Shown here in pieces: positions 9,691-21,923 of a DNA stretch of 64,000 bases (the stretch's first letter is position 1; each line of letters starts with the position of its first letter). The DNA is from Pseudopithomyces maydicus (Eukaryota; Ascomycota; Dothideomycetes; Pleosporales; Didymosphaeriaceae). The notes under the pieces were generated by a model. That model was not told the origin of the DNA and searched no databases. It worked only from the letters and a program-made list of their open reading frames with translations. The stretch covers positions 454,001-518,000 of the forward strand of contig JANTUC010000012.1 in the NCBI GenBank assembly GCA_026873275.1, written 5' to 3'. Made by a program: the position numbers and the translations under genes.

Positions 9691-10817
9691 TTTGTTGCAT
9701 GATCAATATAAGCCTGAGCCGGGCTCCGCGGGTTTGAGTCCTCGTAGCTACTTTGTTGAAAATAACAGTCTCTCATTTCCGCTCAGCTATTGTAGGGAAA
9801 TATCTGTGGGCCTGCTATAGGAGGTTCGACCTGACTGAACACATATGTAATTACATGTCGACCGGTAGAGATTTATGGCCAAATTTTTCAATCATACTGT
9901 TTTGATCCATTACTTCTTTACTTTTATTGCGCTTAAAATACTTTACCGTTAGGGTTGTGACTTTTGGATTGCTGTCACGAATCATTTGAAATTTTCATAT
10001 AGATCTTGCTCGTCTGTTACACTCTATATCCGATGCTAGATTGGAATAATTTATAAGACTCTTTTCCTAAATTCCGGGTCTAATGGGCCCATCAGATTAA
10101 GCACGGTTTGAAATACATCCTCTTGTCTATTAACGGTTTGCGAAGTTGGATTTCAATATTGTTTGTAAAAAGCTGATACCACACAAGCACTTCATGACCT
10201 AGGGATTGATTAGTATGACCCTCGCCATAATCCTTTGGGTAACAATCGTAGCTGTACAATTAACCAGAAATCTCTGCATGACTGCTCATTCAATGAATAT
10301 CCACTGTGACTATAACACATGACGACGTATTCTGTATGGATATAACATATACGCTTGTTAGGCTAACCAAGCCCTGTACCTCAGGAAGACGTTCCATAAA
10401 TAGATCATTCGCTGATTAATGTGCTACCACAGGTTTATGTAATCTGAGGGTTCTTACAAGAGCATAGTCTTAGAGAAGAAGTCCAAGGCGATAAGTAAAA
10501 GTTATGCATTTTTGCTACATGTCGCTATTAGAAGCTATCTCACACGAGTGAATATGCCGAGATAAGCAGAGACGTTAATGGATACAAATGCTCTTCTTAA
10601 GTGTTTCATCACAAGCAGTCACCCAGTCTTACAAAGTATACCACAAGATCAATGAAAATTCAACGCCATAAACCTTTGATGCGTGTATTTACTTTTCCGC
10701 AACCACAAATGAACAGAGAGCAGGGATCTAATACTGAAGCGCTGAGCAACAATATTATTTCTATGCTCTGATCTTCATGGACCAGGACCTGACATGATAA
10801 GAAGTCGTTGACTACAT
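9691..10817. other. AT-rich intergenic region
   Basis: About 1.1 kb with no gene-like open frame. Base composition is AT-rich next to the retrotransposon remnant. I see no terminal repeat that would bound an element. Confidence 0.4.
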
Positions 10818-11702
10818 TCAAAACTGTGTGGTTTGCAAATCCTGCACGTATGATGGTGGACGAGGTTCAAGGTCAAGGAAAGAACTCTTCGGGATCATCT
10901 CCCTCTCGATAAGCTCCGCGCGCTTACGTTGTATTTGCTCCTGTGATACCTTGACAATCTCTCCGGGTTGAAGCCTTCTAGAGATACTTTCTCCTTCTGC
11001 GAGGACGCTCGCCCGATAACAGTTTTCACATGTATAGTGTGCGCAAAGGCAGCCGCTGTTGAACGTTATGATATATGTAGTATATCTCTTGGGTTCCACC
11101 TTGGGTTGACTCTGGTTCTTTGGAACTGGCTCATTCCGGTGGAAGATGCGCCGAAGACTTCTGCCTCTGTGGGGACGTTGCTGCGGTGTTTGCGGCGACA
11201 AGCGTTGAGGTACCGGGGTCTGAGGCCACGAACGCCCACATGTGCAACATACCCACACAAAAATCGAGTGGGGGGCTTCTGTCACATTTTCACTGTTGTT
11301 GGGGACCGTTATGGCATACTCTATTCCAAACATCTGCTCTATCCGTGGGATATTGATGATTGCAAGCTGAGGAGAACAATGACAGGTCGTGCACCGAAAA
11401 TAGCCTAAAGGCCGATCGAGTCGAGCGTGTTCTATCGGGTACAAGTTGAAACAATATTTACATCTCCACATAGCATTGGAAGGTATGCTAATTTGAGACC
11501 GGTAACTTGGTGGTACTGGGTTCAACGCGGAGCTTGTGATGGTGTCATTTGAGTTCTTTGGAGTTGGTCTTCGTCGTCGAGATTTCCCACCAAAGATAAG
11601 GCCTTTGTTATTCTTTGGCGGTAATGATTGCGGTCGGTGAGATGCCAGCGACTGATCAACTGTGGGTTTTCGAAAATTCGAAGATGCTCGCGGGAGGGTC
11701 AT
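10818..11702 (-). CDS. unrecognised zinc-ribbon-like protein
   Basis: 294 residues from the ATG at 11702; the frame is open further upstream but has no earlier ATG. The first 75 residues are basic and disordered (SRRRRPTPKN). Then come cysteine pairs typical of zinc ribbons: WRCKYC and FRCTTCHC about 25 residues apart, VCCTCGRSW, and CLCAHYTCENC near residue 235. Together these suggest two zinc-binding modules separated by a basic linker. The C-terminal 50 residues look helical and charged. No catalytic motif is seen. It resembles lineage-restricted fungal proteins with paired ribbons whose function is not known to me; a nucleic-acid or protein-binding role is a guess. An undetected upstream exon is possible. 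Confidence 0.6.
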   Translation of the reverse strand: MTLPRASSNFRKPTVDQSLASHRPQSLPPKNNKGLIFGGKSRRRRPTPKNSNDTITSSALNPVPPSYRSQISIPSNAMWRCKYCFNLYPIEHARLDRPLGYFRCTTCHCSPQLAIINIPRIEQMFGIEYAITVPNNSENVTEAPHSIFVWVCCTCGRSWPQTPVPQRLSPQTPQQRPHRGRSLRRIFHRNEPVPKNQSQPKVEPKRYTTYIITFNSGCLCAHYTCENCYRASVLAEGESISRRLQPGEIVKVSQEQIQRKRAELIEREMIPKSSFLDLEPRPPSYVQDLQTTQF

Positions 11703-13016
11703 GTTTGAGATGCGGCTTGATACAGCTGCGAAAAATCCCTTCGCAGACACAATATGTGTAAGCAAATCAGAAGGCTCAAAATTGACAATGATCTAGTCGT
11801 GGAAAGCCTGGACAGATTTCCCTTGTGAATGTGAGCATCGATGTGACAGTGGATTCATTGAATACACTAATCATTGTGAATTCACAGTGACTGACTCATT
11901 CAACAATGCTATACCGCACCCGCATCATTCTGTTAAATATTCGATTCTTCCTTGGGTTCTAAGATGAATCAAGAACGACTATACAGCAAAAGACTAAGGT
12001 AAGAATGGTTACAAAGATCCTTAAACACGTCGCTGGAAAGGCACACTTTACTCGCTCCACTACTGCTGAGAACACTTCCCTTCGTTCATTCATTGTTAAG
12101 ACCATTAAGTTCCCGAAGTCTAGTAAGCCCCGTATCATTATTGTGGTCACACCACCCACGCCTGGTGTTGAATGTTTCGAGTTTCGAGACTTCGATGCTG
12201 AATATCTTAGGCCTGGAACAAGATTGTTTTTATAGCGTTTGGAAGGGCAAAAACGCATCCCGCATTTTCCATGATGAACATCATCCGACGCTTGGGGCTG
12301 GAGGGCAACATTGCTGGCAATAAGGTTGCTTTGGTCAAATTCATCCTGTGGGCATAAATCAGTGATTTGTGCACGTCATCTATACAGAAGAACTGTTAAT
12401 GGTTATTTCAATAAAAATCTGGAAATCTGCACTACTACATCTTACAGTAATACCCAACTCCATACAAGAACATGCTTTACATTCTATCACCTTTGCGTTA
12501 ACGTTACAGACATCTCGTCTGCTCGATTGTATTAATAATATTTCATGTTTTTTTTCGATCTTGTACCTAATTCTTCAAACATCTATAAAGTGTATTTAAC
12601 AAGTATACAGTCAGCCAGTTAGTCAGTCTTGTTTTTGCGATACCATAATGATATGTATATTTGCATTAGCAGGCTTACACTAGTGAAACTACCTAATCCA
12701 AAGATAGAGTCGAGTCGGCCAAAAACGGCAAAGGCTATCACGTAGCTATGACGTACGAGTTATAATGTAAAATCCAGCACTGCAAGGCCTAGAACATACC
12801 CTTTGCCAACAGAAATCACGGGACTACTGTTTTCGCTTCAGGCAACCCCGTGTTTTGGAGGTAGTTTCTTCGCTCATGGCTTCGGGTATGGTCGCTTCTA
12901 CCCATCCCTACCCACCCATCTCCACCCGTCATAAGCAATAGCGGGAACAAACCAGGAGGAGCCTTGTGTCCCGATAGCGATCTGCACCGGTACGAGTGCT
13001 GCGCTGCACATAAGGC
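11703..13016. other. intergenic region between divergent genes
   Basis: 1.3 kb between the zinc-ribbon-like gene (reverse) and the histidine kinase (forward), so it should hold both promoters. Opposed small frames at 11959-12258 (reverse, ending in a hydrophobic segment) and 12005-12235 (forward) cover the same bases; neither can be supported as a gene. The rest is AT-rich. Confidence 0.4.
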
Positions 13017-16000
13017 ATGCCGAGATGCGCTTCAGATTGTCTGCGTGGGGTCGGAGCGCTAGAATTGATACAACATGATCCGCGACCTACTTTCGTGATC
13101 GGCACTAAGGACACTCCCCAGGAACGGCATGCTACACCGTGTTACTGGAACGCCGCATTCGCAGATCTTGACTCTGGAAGCTTCCTAAACTCGTTGCTGG
13201 ATCCTGTCTCTGTGGAAGCAGACCCCTCGACGAAATTCGCAGAAGACTTTTCGGCTTTCAGAAACTGGCTTTCAGGCCCAGGAGACGATGCGACTCACTC
13301 CCCTACTATTCGGGATCACACCTGGATGAAAATACCAGTCTCTAAGCAATGGACAGTAGTGAGCCGATCGGCGTGCAACAATGCCACATTCGAGGGCAGA
13401 CCCGAGTACTCTAAACCGGAGGGTGCTTTGTTGAAAGTACCATCACGATCTAAAACTTCGAATTTCGACTGGACGTATGAGACACCGCCAGACAGGATGA
13501 CTCCTCATGTTGCGTGGGCTCGAAGCATCGACTGGGCAGGCACTTCTTTGGGGCCAATGAGCGGATGGTCATCACAACTGAGGAGCATTACCACACTTGT
13601 CATGCAGGACCCACGCCCTGCGGTCGTGTTTTGTGGACCAGATCTTATCATGATCTATAACGAAACCTACATTGATCTGCTGGGCGGATTTCATCCATGT
13701 ATGGGAGTCAGTGCACGCGTTGCTCTGGCACAAGTCTGGAACCATTATTTTGAGCCACTGATCGAACGGAATCTAACTGGAGAAACGATAGAAGGAACGA
13801 ACAATCCAATACAGATGGTACGGAACGGGTTCATGGAGGAGACATATTTTTCCTGGAGCTTTATACCCATTTTCGATTCTGACGGTGCTGTAATTGCCCA
13901 TTACGAACCGCTGGTCGAAACGACCAAACAAGTCGTTGCAGAAAGACGGGCCCAGATCATTCTCAGGCTGAGCGAAGAAGTCCCACGGGCGCGCAGTCTG
14001 GAATCGTACTGGGATCTTGTGATTCATGTCTTATCGCAAAACACCAAGGACATGCCATTCGTACTGCTTTATTCAGTAGAAGCCTTGTTAGAGAACAGTT
14101 CTTCTTCCAGTTTGACGGGCCATGGGGAAGATCACCAAGACTGTGTCTTGAGAGGCTTCTACGGACTACCCCAGAACTCACCCGCGACCGCCAAGAAACT
14201 GGATTTCCACGGGAACGACGGCTTCATGCCCTATTTTCGAGAGTCTCTGGCTGCCCGTGGTCCAATCACTGTTGACCTGACGGAAACATCACCAGCGGTA
14301 GAGCTCGTTCGAGGGGTGGACTGGAAAGGATACGGGGATCCATGCAGAGGAGCAATGGTGTGTCCGATAACACCGACATCTTCGAAAGACAACATCCTGG
14401 GCTATGTGGTGTTCGGGATGAATCCTCGTCGGCCCTATGACGACGAATACCGGCATTTTATTTTGATCGCAAGCCGTTTGCTTTCGACTTCACTTACATC
14501 CATTATATTACACGAGGAGGACATAAGTCGGAGGGAAAGAACCATCAAACACGCTGAGATGATGAAACAAGAATTAAGAGACCAGCTTGCCATGACTCAA
14601 AAGGAAGCTGAACGCAGCGCTATGAAATTCAAGCGCTTTGCAGAGAGTGCTGATATTGGTATCTTCATCGTGGGCTTAGATGGAATCTATTCTTATCGCA
14701 ACGAAGCATGGTGGAGGATTTTAGACCCGTATCACGAGAATCGTGACATAGAATTAAAAGACGCATGGGAAGCGCTCATCGACGATGAATACATATCGCT
14801 CGGCCAAAAACGATTCGCGGCCCTGATTGAAACGAAAGAGCATCAGTAAGTTATCATTCTCTGGGTTAGCTCGACGTGTGCATGAGAATAACTCAGAACC
14901 AGGACATGGGAACTACGGCTCAAGAAAACATGGACACCAGAGGGGCAAGATATTGATAATCCTTTATCGACAAATGAGCCGTGCTGGGTCTTGATTTCCA
15001 TCCAGCCTGAACTTTCAGACGAGGGCGAACTCTTGGAAATTGTAGGGTGCTTTCAAGATATCAGTAGGCAGAAATTTGGCGAGAAGCTTCAGGCGACACA
15101 AGCACTGCAAGAAAAGAACTCGAAACGGAAGCTGGAGAACTTTATCGATACTACCTCGTAAGTGGCTCGTGCGAAAGATGAAATCTTGGAATGGTCGAGA
15201 TTTCTATGGACCATGATTGCGGTGCTGTGATACACCCAATTTACTCGCATCGCTCACTAATTGGCATTCTAGGCATGAAATGCGCAACCCGCTGTCAGCA
15301 ATCCTTCAATGTGCCGATGTAATAAACATCATACCTAACAATCTGACAATCTGCTAATGCTCTTCCAGATGATTGTCTCTACCCAAAAAGCATTCAGAAG
15401 CTCTTCGGACTATCAAATCACGTATGATCAAATGCTAGATACGACCCTCGAAGCAGCAGATACGATAGTGCAGTGTTCGAAACACATGAAAACCATCGTC
15501 GACGGTATGAAATAACAAAGCCAAACTGAGATCCACGATCTAAATTACTCCAGATGTCCTTACAATGTCGAAACTGGATTCCGGTCTCTTCGTCATAACA
15601 CCCATCGACGTACCACTGCAATCAATAGCGCGCGATGCAGTCAAAATGTTCGAGGGAGAAGCAAAGGCCGCAGACGTTTCTTTGGAATACCACGCCGATG
15701 AGTCCTGCAACCAAACGAGCGTCTCATACGTGTCTCTGGATCCCACACGGGTACTGCAGGTTCTGATCGTGAGTCACTCTCAATATGATATTCTATTCCT
15801 GGCTAACGTGAGAGGTAGAATCTTATCACCAACGCCATCAAATTTACCAGGCTAGAGGAGACACGCCGGATTAGTGTCAGCTTCGGTGTGTCTTCTGATC
15901 CGCCCCTGTATGGCCTTGACGAGCGTGTTGTCTTTCGTCGGACACCTGGAGCAGAAGAATCGCGCACGCTACAATTGGACTGGGAAAAAGGAGAGACGAT

Positions 16001-16905
16001 TTATATCATCTTCTCAGTCCGTGATACCGGTCGTGGCTTGAGTGAAGCAGAACACAATCTACTTTTCACGCGATTCTCCCAGGCTTCACCACGAACGCAT
16101 ATTGATTACGGTGAGTCTACTTTGATGTTCTAGCTTCTCTTCTAACAGTTCGACAGGTGGCTCTGGTCTCGGCCTTTTCATATCACGTCGCCTTACAGAA
16201 CTTCAGTATGCAACCTATTACCATACTCCCGGTGAATCCAACTAACGTGTATGCCTCATTAGTGGCGGCGCCATAAGCTTTGCTTCAGAAACAAAGGTCG
16301 GCAGTACCTTCTCGTTCTACGTCAGATGTAGGAAAGCGTCTCCACCATCACTACCAGACACCATCACAACGAACCTCAGCATCCGTACACAGTCCTCCGT
16401 TCTAGCGAGCCGTTCTCGAGACGCAACAGACGAACCCCCACCACTAGCCCGAACGCTGAGCGAAAGCAGAGCGACCAACTCCCTCCTCCACGTCCTAGTC
16501 GTCGAAGACAACCTCGTCAACCAACGCGTCCTCGCCAAGCAGCTGAGAAACATCGGAATGAACGTCGCCGTCGCGAACCACGGCGGCGAAGCTCTCGACT
16601 ATCTACGAAGCACCGCATACTGCGTCTCCGGCGACGCCAAAAAGCTATCTCTGATACTGATGGACTGGGAGATGCCCGTCATGAACGGGCTAGCTTGCGT
16701 GCGCGAGATACGAAAACTTCAGATCGCAAGGGTCGTCAACGGCCATGTGCCCGTCATAGCGGTCACGGCGAATGTGCGCAGCGAGCAGGTGGCGGAGGCG
16801 CTTGAGGCGGGCATGGATGACGTCATTAGTAAGCCGTTTAGGATACCCGAGTTGTGTGCGTGCATACACAAGACGATGCAGGCGGTGGCGGGAAAGCACA
16901 TGTAG
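13017..16905 (+). CDS. cytosolic hybrid histidine kinase (PAS, HisKA, HATPase, receiver)
   Basis: Eight exons: 13017-14845, 14897-15157, 15273-15318, 15369-15504, 15554-15768, 15819-16110, 16157-16205, 16263-16905, giving 1,156 residues. All introns are GT-AG with consistent phases. The N-terminal half contains PAS-like and GAF-like sensor regions, and a PAS domain lies near residues 560-660. The H-box TSHEMRNPLS puts the phospho-accepting His near 698. The ATPase shows N-box NLITNAIKF (about 830), G1 DTGRGLS and G2 GSGLGLFISRRL. The receiver (about 1017-1140) has VEDN, the phospho-accepting Asp in LMDWEMP (about 1077) and the Lys in SKPF. No membrane segment is visible, so it probably senses an intracellular or diffusible signal and passes phosphate through an HPt protein to a response regulator. 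The start is the first ATG after an in-frame stop. Confidence 0.9.
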
Positions 16906-19338
16906 CGGGATCCTTGAAACTATGGGAAACTGCATGTAATGAGGTCCGTGGGGGTGTTGATATTCCAAGGACCCGGCCGAGAATTGTTTTGTGGGCTACA
17001 TATCTACGTATCATTTTCCCGAAAGCATGACCCTTTAGGTCGAGTGTCCAAACTTTCTATCGTCAGGACCAGGCGATTGATACGTTTGAGAAGAACGGCG
17101 TTCTAGAGGTGAAAGTTCGGCTTGGCACTTGTGTAGGGGTTATACGGTTGTTCAGTGTTGGTTCTTTCCTTAGAATTCGTAACCAGTGCATGTTGATGCA
17201 CTAGATTCCAGATTAATTGGACAGCGGAGACAATATTGACGAGAGAAAAGCAAAGAGATGGATTGTAATAGAGCCTGGAAGAAATACATAAGAGAGAGTG
17301 GTAAAAATGATATACAAAGCAAGATGATAGAAACAGAATAAAATATACGATATATCTATTACCCAGTGACGAATATTAACTGGACTTTATGGCAGTCATA
17401 TTAAGCAAATAAGTGTACAGGATTACTATGCTATGGCCACTGAGTTTATTAATCCTTTAGCCACAACTCGCATCGGGTGCTTGCAGCCCCTTGGTCTTCA
17501 AATCCTTCCGACCACTGGCTATCCTGCCTCCACTCATGCCAACGATGTCTGGCAGACCCTGGTCAACATTTCCTGGGCAAGCCATCGTGGTGAGAGCACC
17601 CGACGTCTCAGATGTGGGAGCTGCAGGGGAATTCACGCATAAGCCTTGAATCCGTCCACCAACAGGCTTGGCCGCAGCCATTAATTGCCAGATTCGATAC
17701 TACCCTGGAGAGAATTTCTCTCAAGTAAGCTAGAGCGGCTCTTCATACGAGCCCAGCCTCTTCGGGAGACGGCTCACAAGACTCTTGCCATGCAGGTAAA
17801 GTTCAACGTGGATAGATTTACAGCTATCAATCGAACAAACTCGGCCGGTTGGCGTACGTTTCGTTCAAACCAGGGGTGCGGCAACACCCCACTAATATCT
17901 GATATCTGATATCCAAGGTTTACAGCTTTGTGGTTCTGCAAACTTACGTGCTGCGTCAGTATGTCGACATTAGATCTGGATGGCCTGGCTAGCACTATCA
18001 TATCCTAGACATCTTTGATGAGAAAGGGTGAGCTCTACTTCCAGGCTCTGGGGCAATGACGTTTTGCTTAACATGGCCCTTGGATCAAGCGGTCGGCTCT
18101 CTCGGTGCAGTGCAGGGGTTCGCTGCAGTTGGAAGTTCTCTATGCAGCCTCCCGACTCCAGTCTTTCGGTCATCGTCGTGAGCACCTCGACAGACGATGC
18201 CTTGATCGATGTGCAATCTTCCGGAAAAGACTCCAGACCGTAGGACATGCCTCGACCGATGGCTCTGCACGTCTGAATCTGAAGCCTGCCCTGCTCCCAC
18301 CACGTCACAGCTCGCAGCAAAAACCTGTCGCCCACCCCAACACCAGCATCTCCGTCCAAAGCCAAAGGGGAAATTTCGGCGCCCTCTCTTAACGAAACAT
18401 GCTAACCACGCACCGACACGCGATCCACCTAGTCTAAGTAGTATCTAGGTAGTCCCATCATCACCCGACAGCCGCCTGGCTCCCGCCGAGCCTCAAAAGC
18501 ACACACCCCCAACCCACCCACAACCCTCGCATCGAAAGCGGCCTCCCCCGCACAGTCCACCAAATCCCCAAAGCATCCACACCCTAACCCCCTTCCCACA
18601 CTCATCCCCGTGCAACGCTCCGCAACGCTCCGCAAAGTCCCATATATCATCACTCCAAACCTCCGCCAACCCCCGCCAAGCAGTCCCACCTCCCCCTCGT
18701 AGCCATGTAAAATCCCTCATTCATTCCCCATCCGTCACAGACGCGCCCCCCGGGGGTTTGAATTTTTTTTCTTCTCCCCCTTCATCCCGATTCCCCAGGT
18801 AGGTACACCCGCCTAGCCGTTTGCAGCCCCGCGACCGCAATCGCCCTCCCCCATGGACCGCACTACGCGCCTGCGCCCAGGATGACGCCCGCGCAGACGG
18901 CGCCCAGCGCGCCCATCCCGCGGTGCGGTGCGGTGCCTCGCGCAAGCCCTCGCGCAAGCCTGCCGTGCTACCCGTCGGCGGCGCCTGTCGCCTGTCGCCC
19001 ACGCGCTGCATGTACAGTACCTACGGTGTCGCCATGCCATGAGCGGTGGTGGCCCTGGGCGCCTGGCGCATTCGATTCGTGTGATGCGTGCTTGGCGCGG
19101 CGACGCGACAGGCGGAGACGGGTTGGGATGCGGCTCTGCGTGGAGACGATGACGTAGGGCTGGGGCGCGCAGGGGCTCGGCACGTGCTGGGCATTACCGA
19201 TGCCATGGCTGGGTGTTTCGGCGTGGTGGGAGTATAAGAATGGGGTTTGGGGAGGGGGTTTGGGGGGTTAGGATTTTGCGAGTGTGGTTGGACAGAGAAA
19301 GAGAAAGAGAGAGAGAGAAAGACTTTTTGTTTGCAATC
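16906..19338. promoter_or_regulatory. long intergenic region upstream of the hexose transporter
   Basis: 2.4 kb. 16906-18400 contains only short frames on both strands, none recognised. From about 18400 the sequence turns GC-rich. Close to the transporter are a TATA-like TATAAG at 19233, a G-rich tract at 19242-19267 and a GA-rich tract at 19297-19322, all within 110 bases of the ATG at 19339. Confidence 0.5.
19242..19267 (+). promoter_or_regulatory. possible G-quadruplex in the 5' region of the hexose transporter
   Basis: Four runs of G (4, 4, 5 and 6 long) are separated by loops of three, one and three bases, which satisfies the usual G-quadruplex pattern. It ends 71 bases before the start codon, after a TATA-like site, so it is either core promoter or 5' leader. 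Folding is a prediction only. Confidence 0.55.
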
Positions 19339-21310
19339 ATGGGTTTGGGAAAGATGTGAGTGGTTTGGTAGAGAGGGGGAAGTTGGAAGAGGATGGAGTG
19401 CTGATGTGATGGGGATAGGTCTATTCGCGTCAATGGCGCTGATTGCGGTATTGAGGCAATCATGCTCGGGGTGGTGACCTCGATTGGAGGGTTTCTATTG
19501 TGAGCTTGTCGACTTGAACCTGTGGGAGCAATGGCTAATATATTCTTTTCGTTTGAACAGCGGATATGATACTGGGTAAGTCGAGTCAATGTCAACCACC
19601 ATCCATTCCAATTATGCCCCTTCTAACTTTCCGTATAGACAAATCTCCAGCATGCTGCTCTTCACCGACTTCATCGACCGCTTCGGCCAAACCCAACCGG
19701 ACGGCACCAAAGCCTTCGAGACCATCATCTCCTCCCTCGTCGTCTCCCTCATGTCCATCGGCACGCTCATCGGCGCCCTCTCCGGCGCCTACACGGCCGA
19801 CTGGTGGGGCCGCCGCCGCAGCCTCAGCTTCGGCGTCGCCATCTTCATCATCGGCAACGTCATCCAGATCACCGCCATGAACTCGTGGGTGCACCTCATG
19901 ATGGGCCGGTTCGTCGCCGGCCTCGGCGTCGGCAACCTCTCCATCGGCGTCCCCATGTTCCAGTCCGAGTGCTGCCCGCGCGAGATCCGCGGCGCCGTCG
20001 TCGCCTCCTACCAGCTCATGATCACCATCGGCATCCTCGTCGCAAACGCCATCAACTACGGCGTCCGCAGCTTCCAGGAGAACGACGCCTCTTGGCGCAT
20101 CGTCATCGGCCTGGGCATCGCCTTCTCGCTGCCGCTTGGCATTGGCATCCTGTTCTCGCCCGAGTCGCCGCGCTGGCTCGCGGGGAAGAACCGGTGGGAG
20201 GAGTCGCGGACCGCGCTGGCGAGGCTGCGCGGCTTGAAGGACGACCCGTACAACGAGCTGGTGTCGAACGACTTCAAGGAGATGCAGGCTTCGATTGCGG
20301 AGCAGAACCAGGCGGGGCAGGGAACGTGGTTGGAGTGCTTCACGGGGAGGCCGTCGTTGATTCCCAAGCTGGTGTACAGGACGTTGCTTGGGTTTGCGAT
20401 CCACTTCCTGCAGCAGTGGACGGGTGTGAACTACTTTTTCTACGTGAGTGGGCCTGTACATTGAGGACTGTGTGCCGTGTCGTTGCTAACGTGGAGTGAT
20501 CAGTATGGCGCAACCATCTTCAAATCGGCGGGTATCCAAGATCCCATCATGGTGCAGCTCATCCTGGGTGCGGTCAACGTGGTCATGACCTTCCCCGGTC
20601 TCTACATCATCGAGCGCGTCGGAAGACGTACTCCCATGGTCTTCGGAGCGCTCTGGCAATCTGCCTGGCTGCTCATCTTCGCCGCCGTCGGTGTCGCCCG
20701 CCCTCCCACCGAGTACACGAGCTCGGGCATCGTCATGATCGTAGCAGCCTGCATGTTCATCGCCTCCTTCGCCATGACGTGGGGCCCATTCGCCTGGGTC
20801 GTGATCGGAGAAACGTTCCCTCTGCGCACCCGCGCCAAGCAGGCCTCTCTCGCGACGGCAGGAAACTGGCTCGGTAAGTCCATCCTATCCACATACCTGC
20901 ATCATGTCTTTTAAAGATGGAATCTAACCCAGACATGCAGGCAACTTCCTCATCGGCTTCCTCACGCCCTTCGCCAACGGCGGCATCGGCTACGCCTTCG
21001 GCTTCGTCTTCTTCGGCTGCAACCTGGCGGCGGCGCTCATCGTCTACTTCTTCATGTACGAGACCAAGTCGCTGTCCCTCGAGAACGTCGACGCCATGTA
21101 CCAGGAGCCGAACCTCAAGGCGTGGCGCAGCAACCAGTGGACGCCCCGGGGTATCTCGACCGCAAGACGCGCGACGACGGCTACTGGCAGCGCCGGGAGA
21201 GCGTGGTCGAGGGCGGCAACGGGGTCACTGCGCTCGAGAACGCGGGCGAGAAGGAGAAGGCGGGGACGCCGCCGCCCAAGTACGATGCGGACGAGGTGAA
21301 GATGGCGTGA
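19339..21310 (+). CDS. MFS hexose transporter, C-terminal tail frameshifted
   Basis: Six exons: 19339-19355, 19419-19499, 19561-19575, 19639-20443, 20504-20873, 20941-21310. The product is a 12-helix plasma-membrane sugar permease of about 552 residues. Family signatures are GFLFGYDTGQISSML in helix 1 (the GYDTG is encoded by a 15-base exon), DWWGRRRS, GRFVAGLGVG, SPESPRWL, QQWTGVNYFFYYG, ERVGRRT and YETKSLSLENVD. After NQWTPRG the frame leaves the conserved track. Adding one base in the C4/G4 run at 21144-21151 restores GYLDRKTRDDGYW, the usual W-x-P-x-GY continuation in this family, and the frame then ends at 21310. As read, the frame ends at 21299 with an Arg-rich tail. It most likely imports glucose or a similar hexose by proton symport. 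Confidence 0.88.
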
Positions 21311-21923
21311 GGGCGCGGCATGGCTTTTCTCTGTTTACGATTTTTTTTATTTGGCTTGGGGAGGGGTGATGAGCATGAAGGTTGGTCTGCCGGCGTTCCG
21401 AGATGGGTTGCGCACATGCATGTGTCGCTCAGTACCTACATACACATACCATAGCATATATGATGCGGCGCTACATATCCTCCGCAACGCTTAGTATCCT
21501 TCTTAGTATATATATATATACATCCATGTATGAATTTATACATGTTGCAAGTTTGACAAAGATGTATCCTGACGAAGTACATGTACCACGATGCCTTCCC
21601 AGATGATATAGGTATGACTGCCGAGACCCTCGATCCCCACCCGTGGACCCAGCCACAGCCACACCCAAAATAACCCGTGGCGCGGCCGAGGCGCGTCGTC
21701 ATCCGCCCTGCCAACCAGCCAGCCCAGCCAGCCAGCTCAACGTGCGCGTCCAACAAAGGATAAGCAGTGTCAAGGACCGTTTTCTTTTCTTCGCTATACA
21801 TCCATACATCCATACATCCATACGTACAATCGCATTGTCCTACATTTCCACACACCCATCCATCCATACATTCCCTCACTCACTCACTCGTTACATACAT
21901 CCCCGTCCTCCACACACACACAT
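21311..21923. other. intergenic region with simple repeats
   Basis: 613 bases between two forward genes. It contains a TATATA tract at 21508-21520 and runs of CATACATC and CCATCCAT at about 21796-21900 directly before the peptidase start. No gene is visible. Confidence 0.5.

Noticed and set aside
9712..9750. GGTTTGAGTCC resembling a tRNA T-loop
   Set aside because: The flanking bases do not pair as a T-stem and no acceptor or anticodon arm could be drawn. No convincing tRNA was found anywhere in the window.
11959..12258. Possible small protein with a C-terminal membrane segment
   Set aside because: An equally long frame runs on the opposite strand, there is no start context or homology, and the hydrophobic stretch is short.
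17433..18395. Short frames upstream of the hexose transporter
   Set aside because: Several frames overlap on both strands and none shows domain-like sequence or usable splice structure.
19592..20461. Long open frame on the strand opposite the hexose transporter
   Set aside because: It is an antisense shadow of a GC-rich coding exon. Its composition (His/Asp/Arg-rich strings) is typical of such artefacts, and the forward frame has clear transporter motifs.
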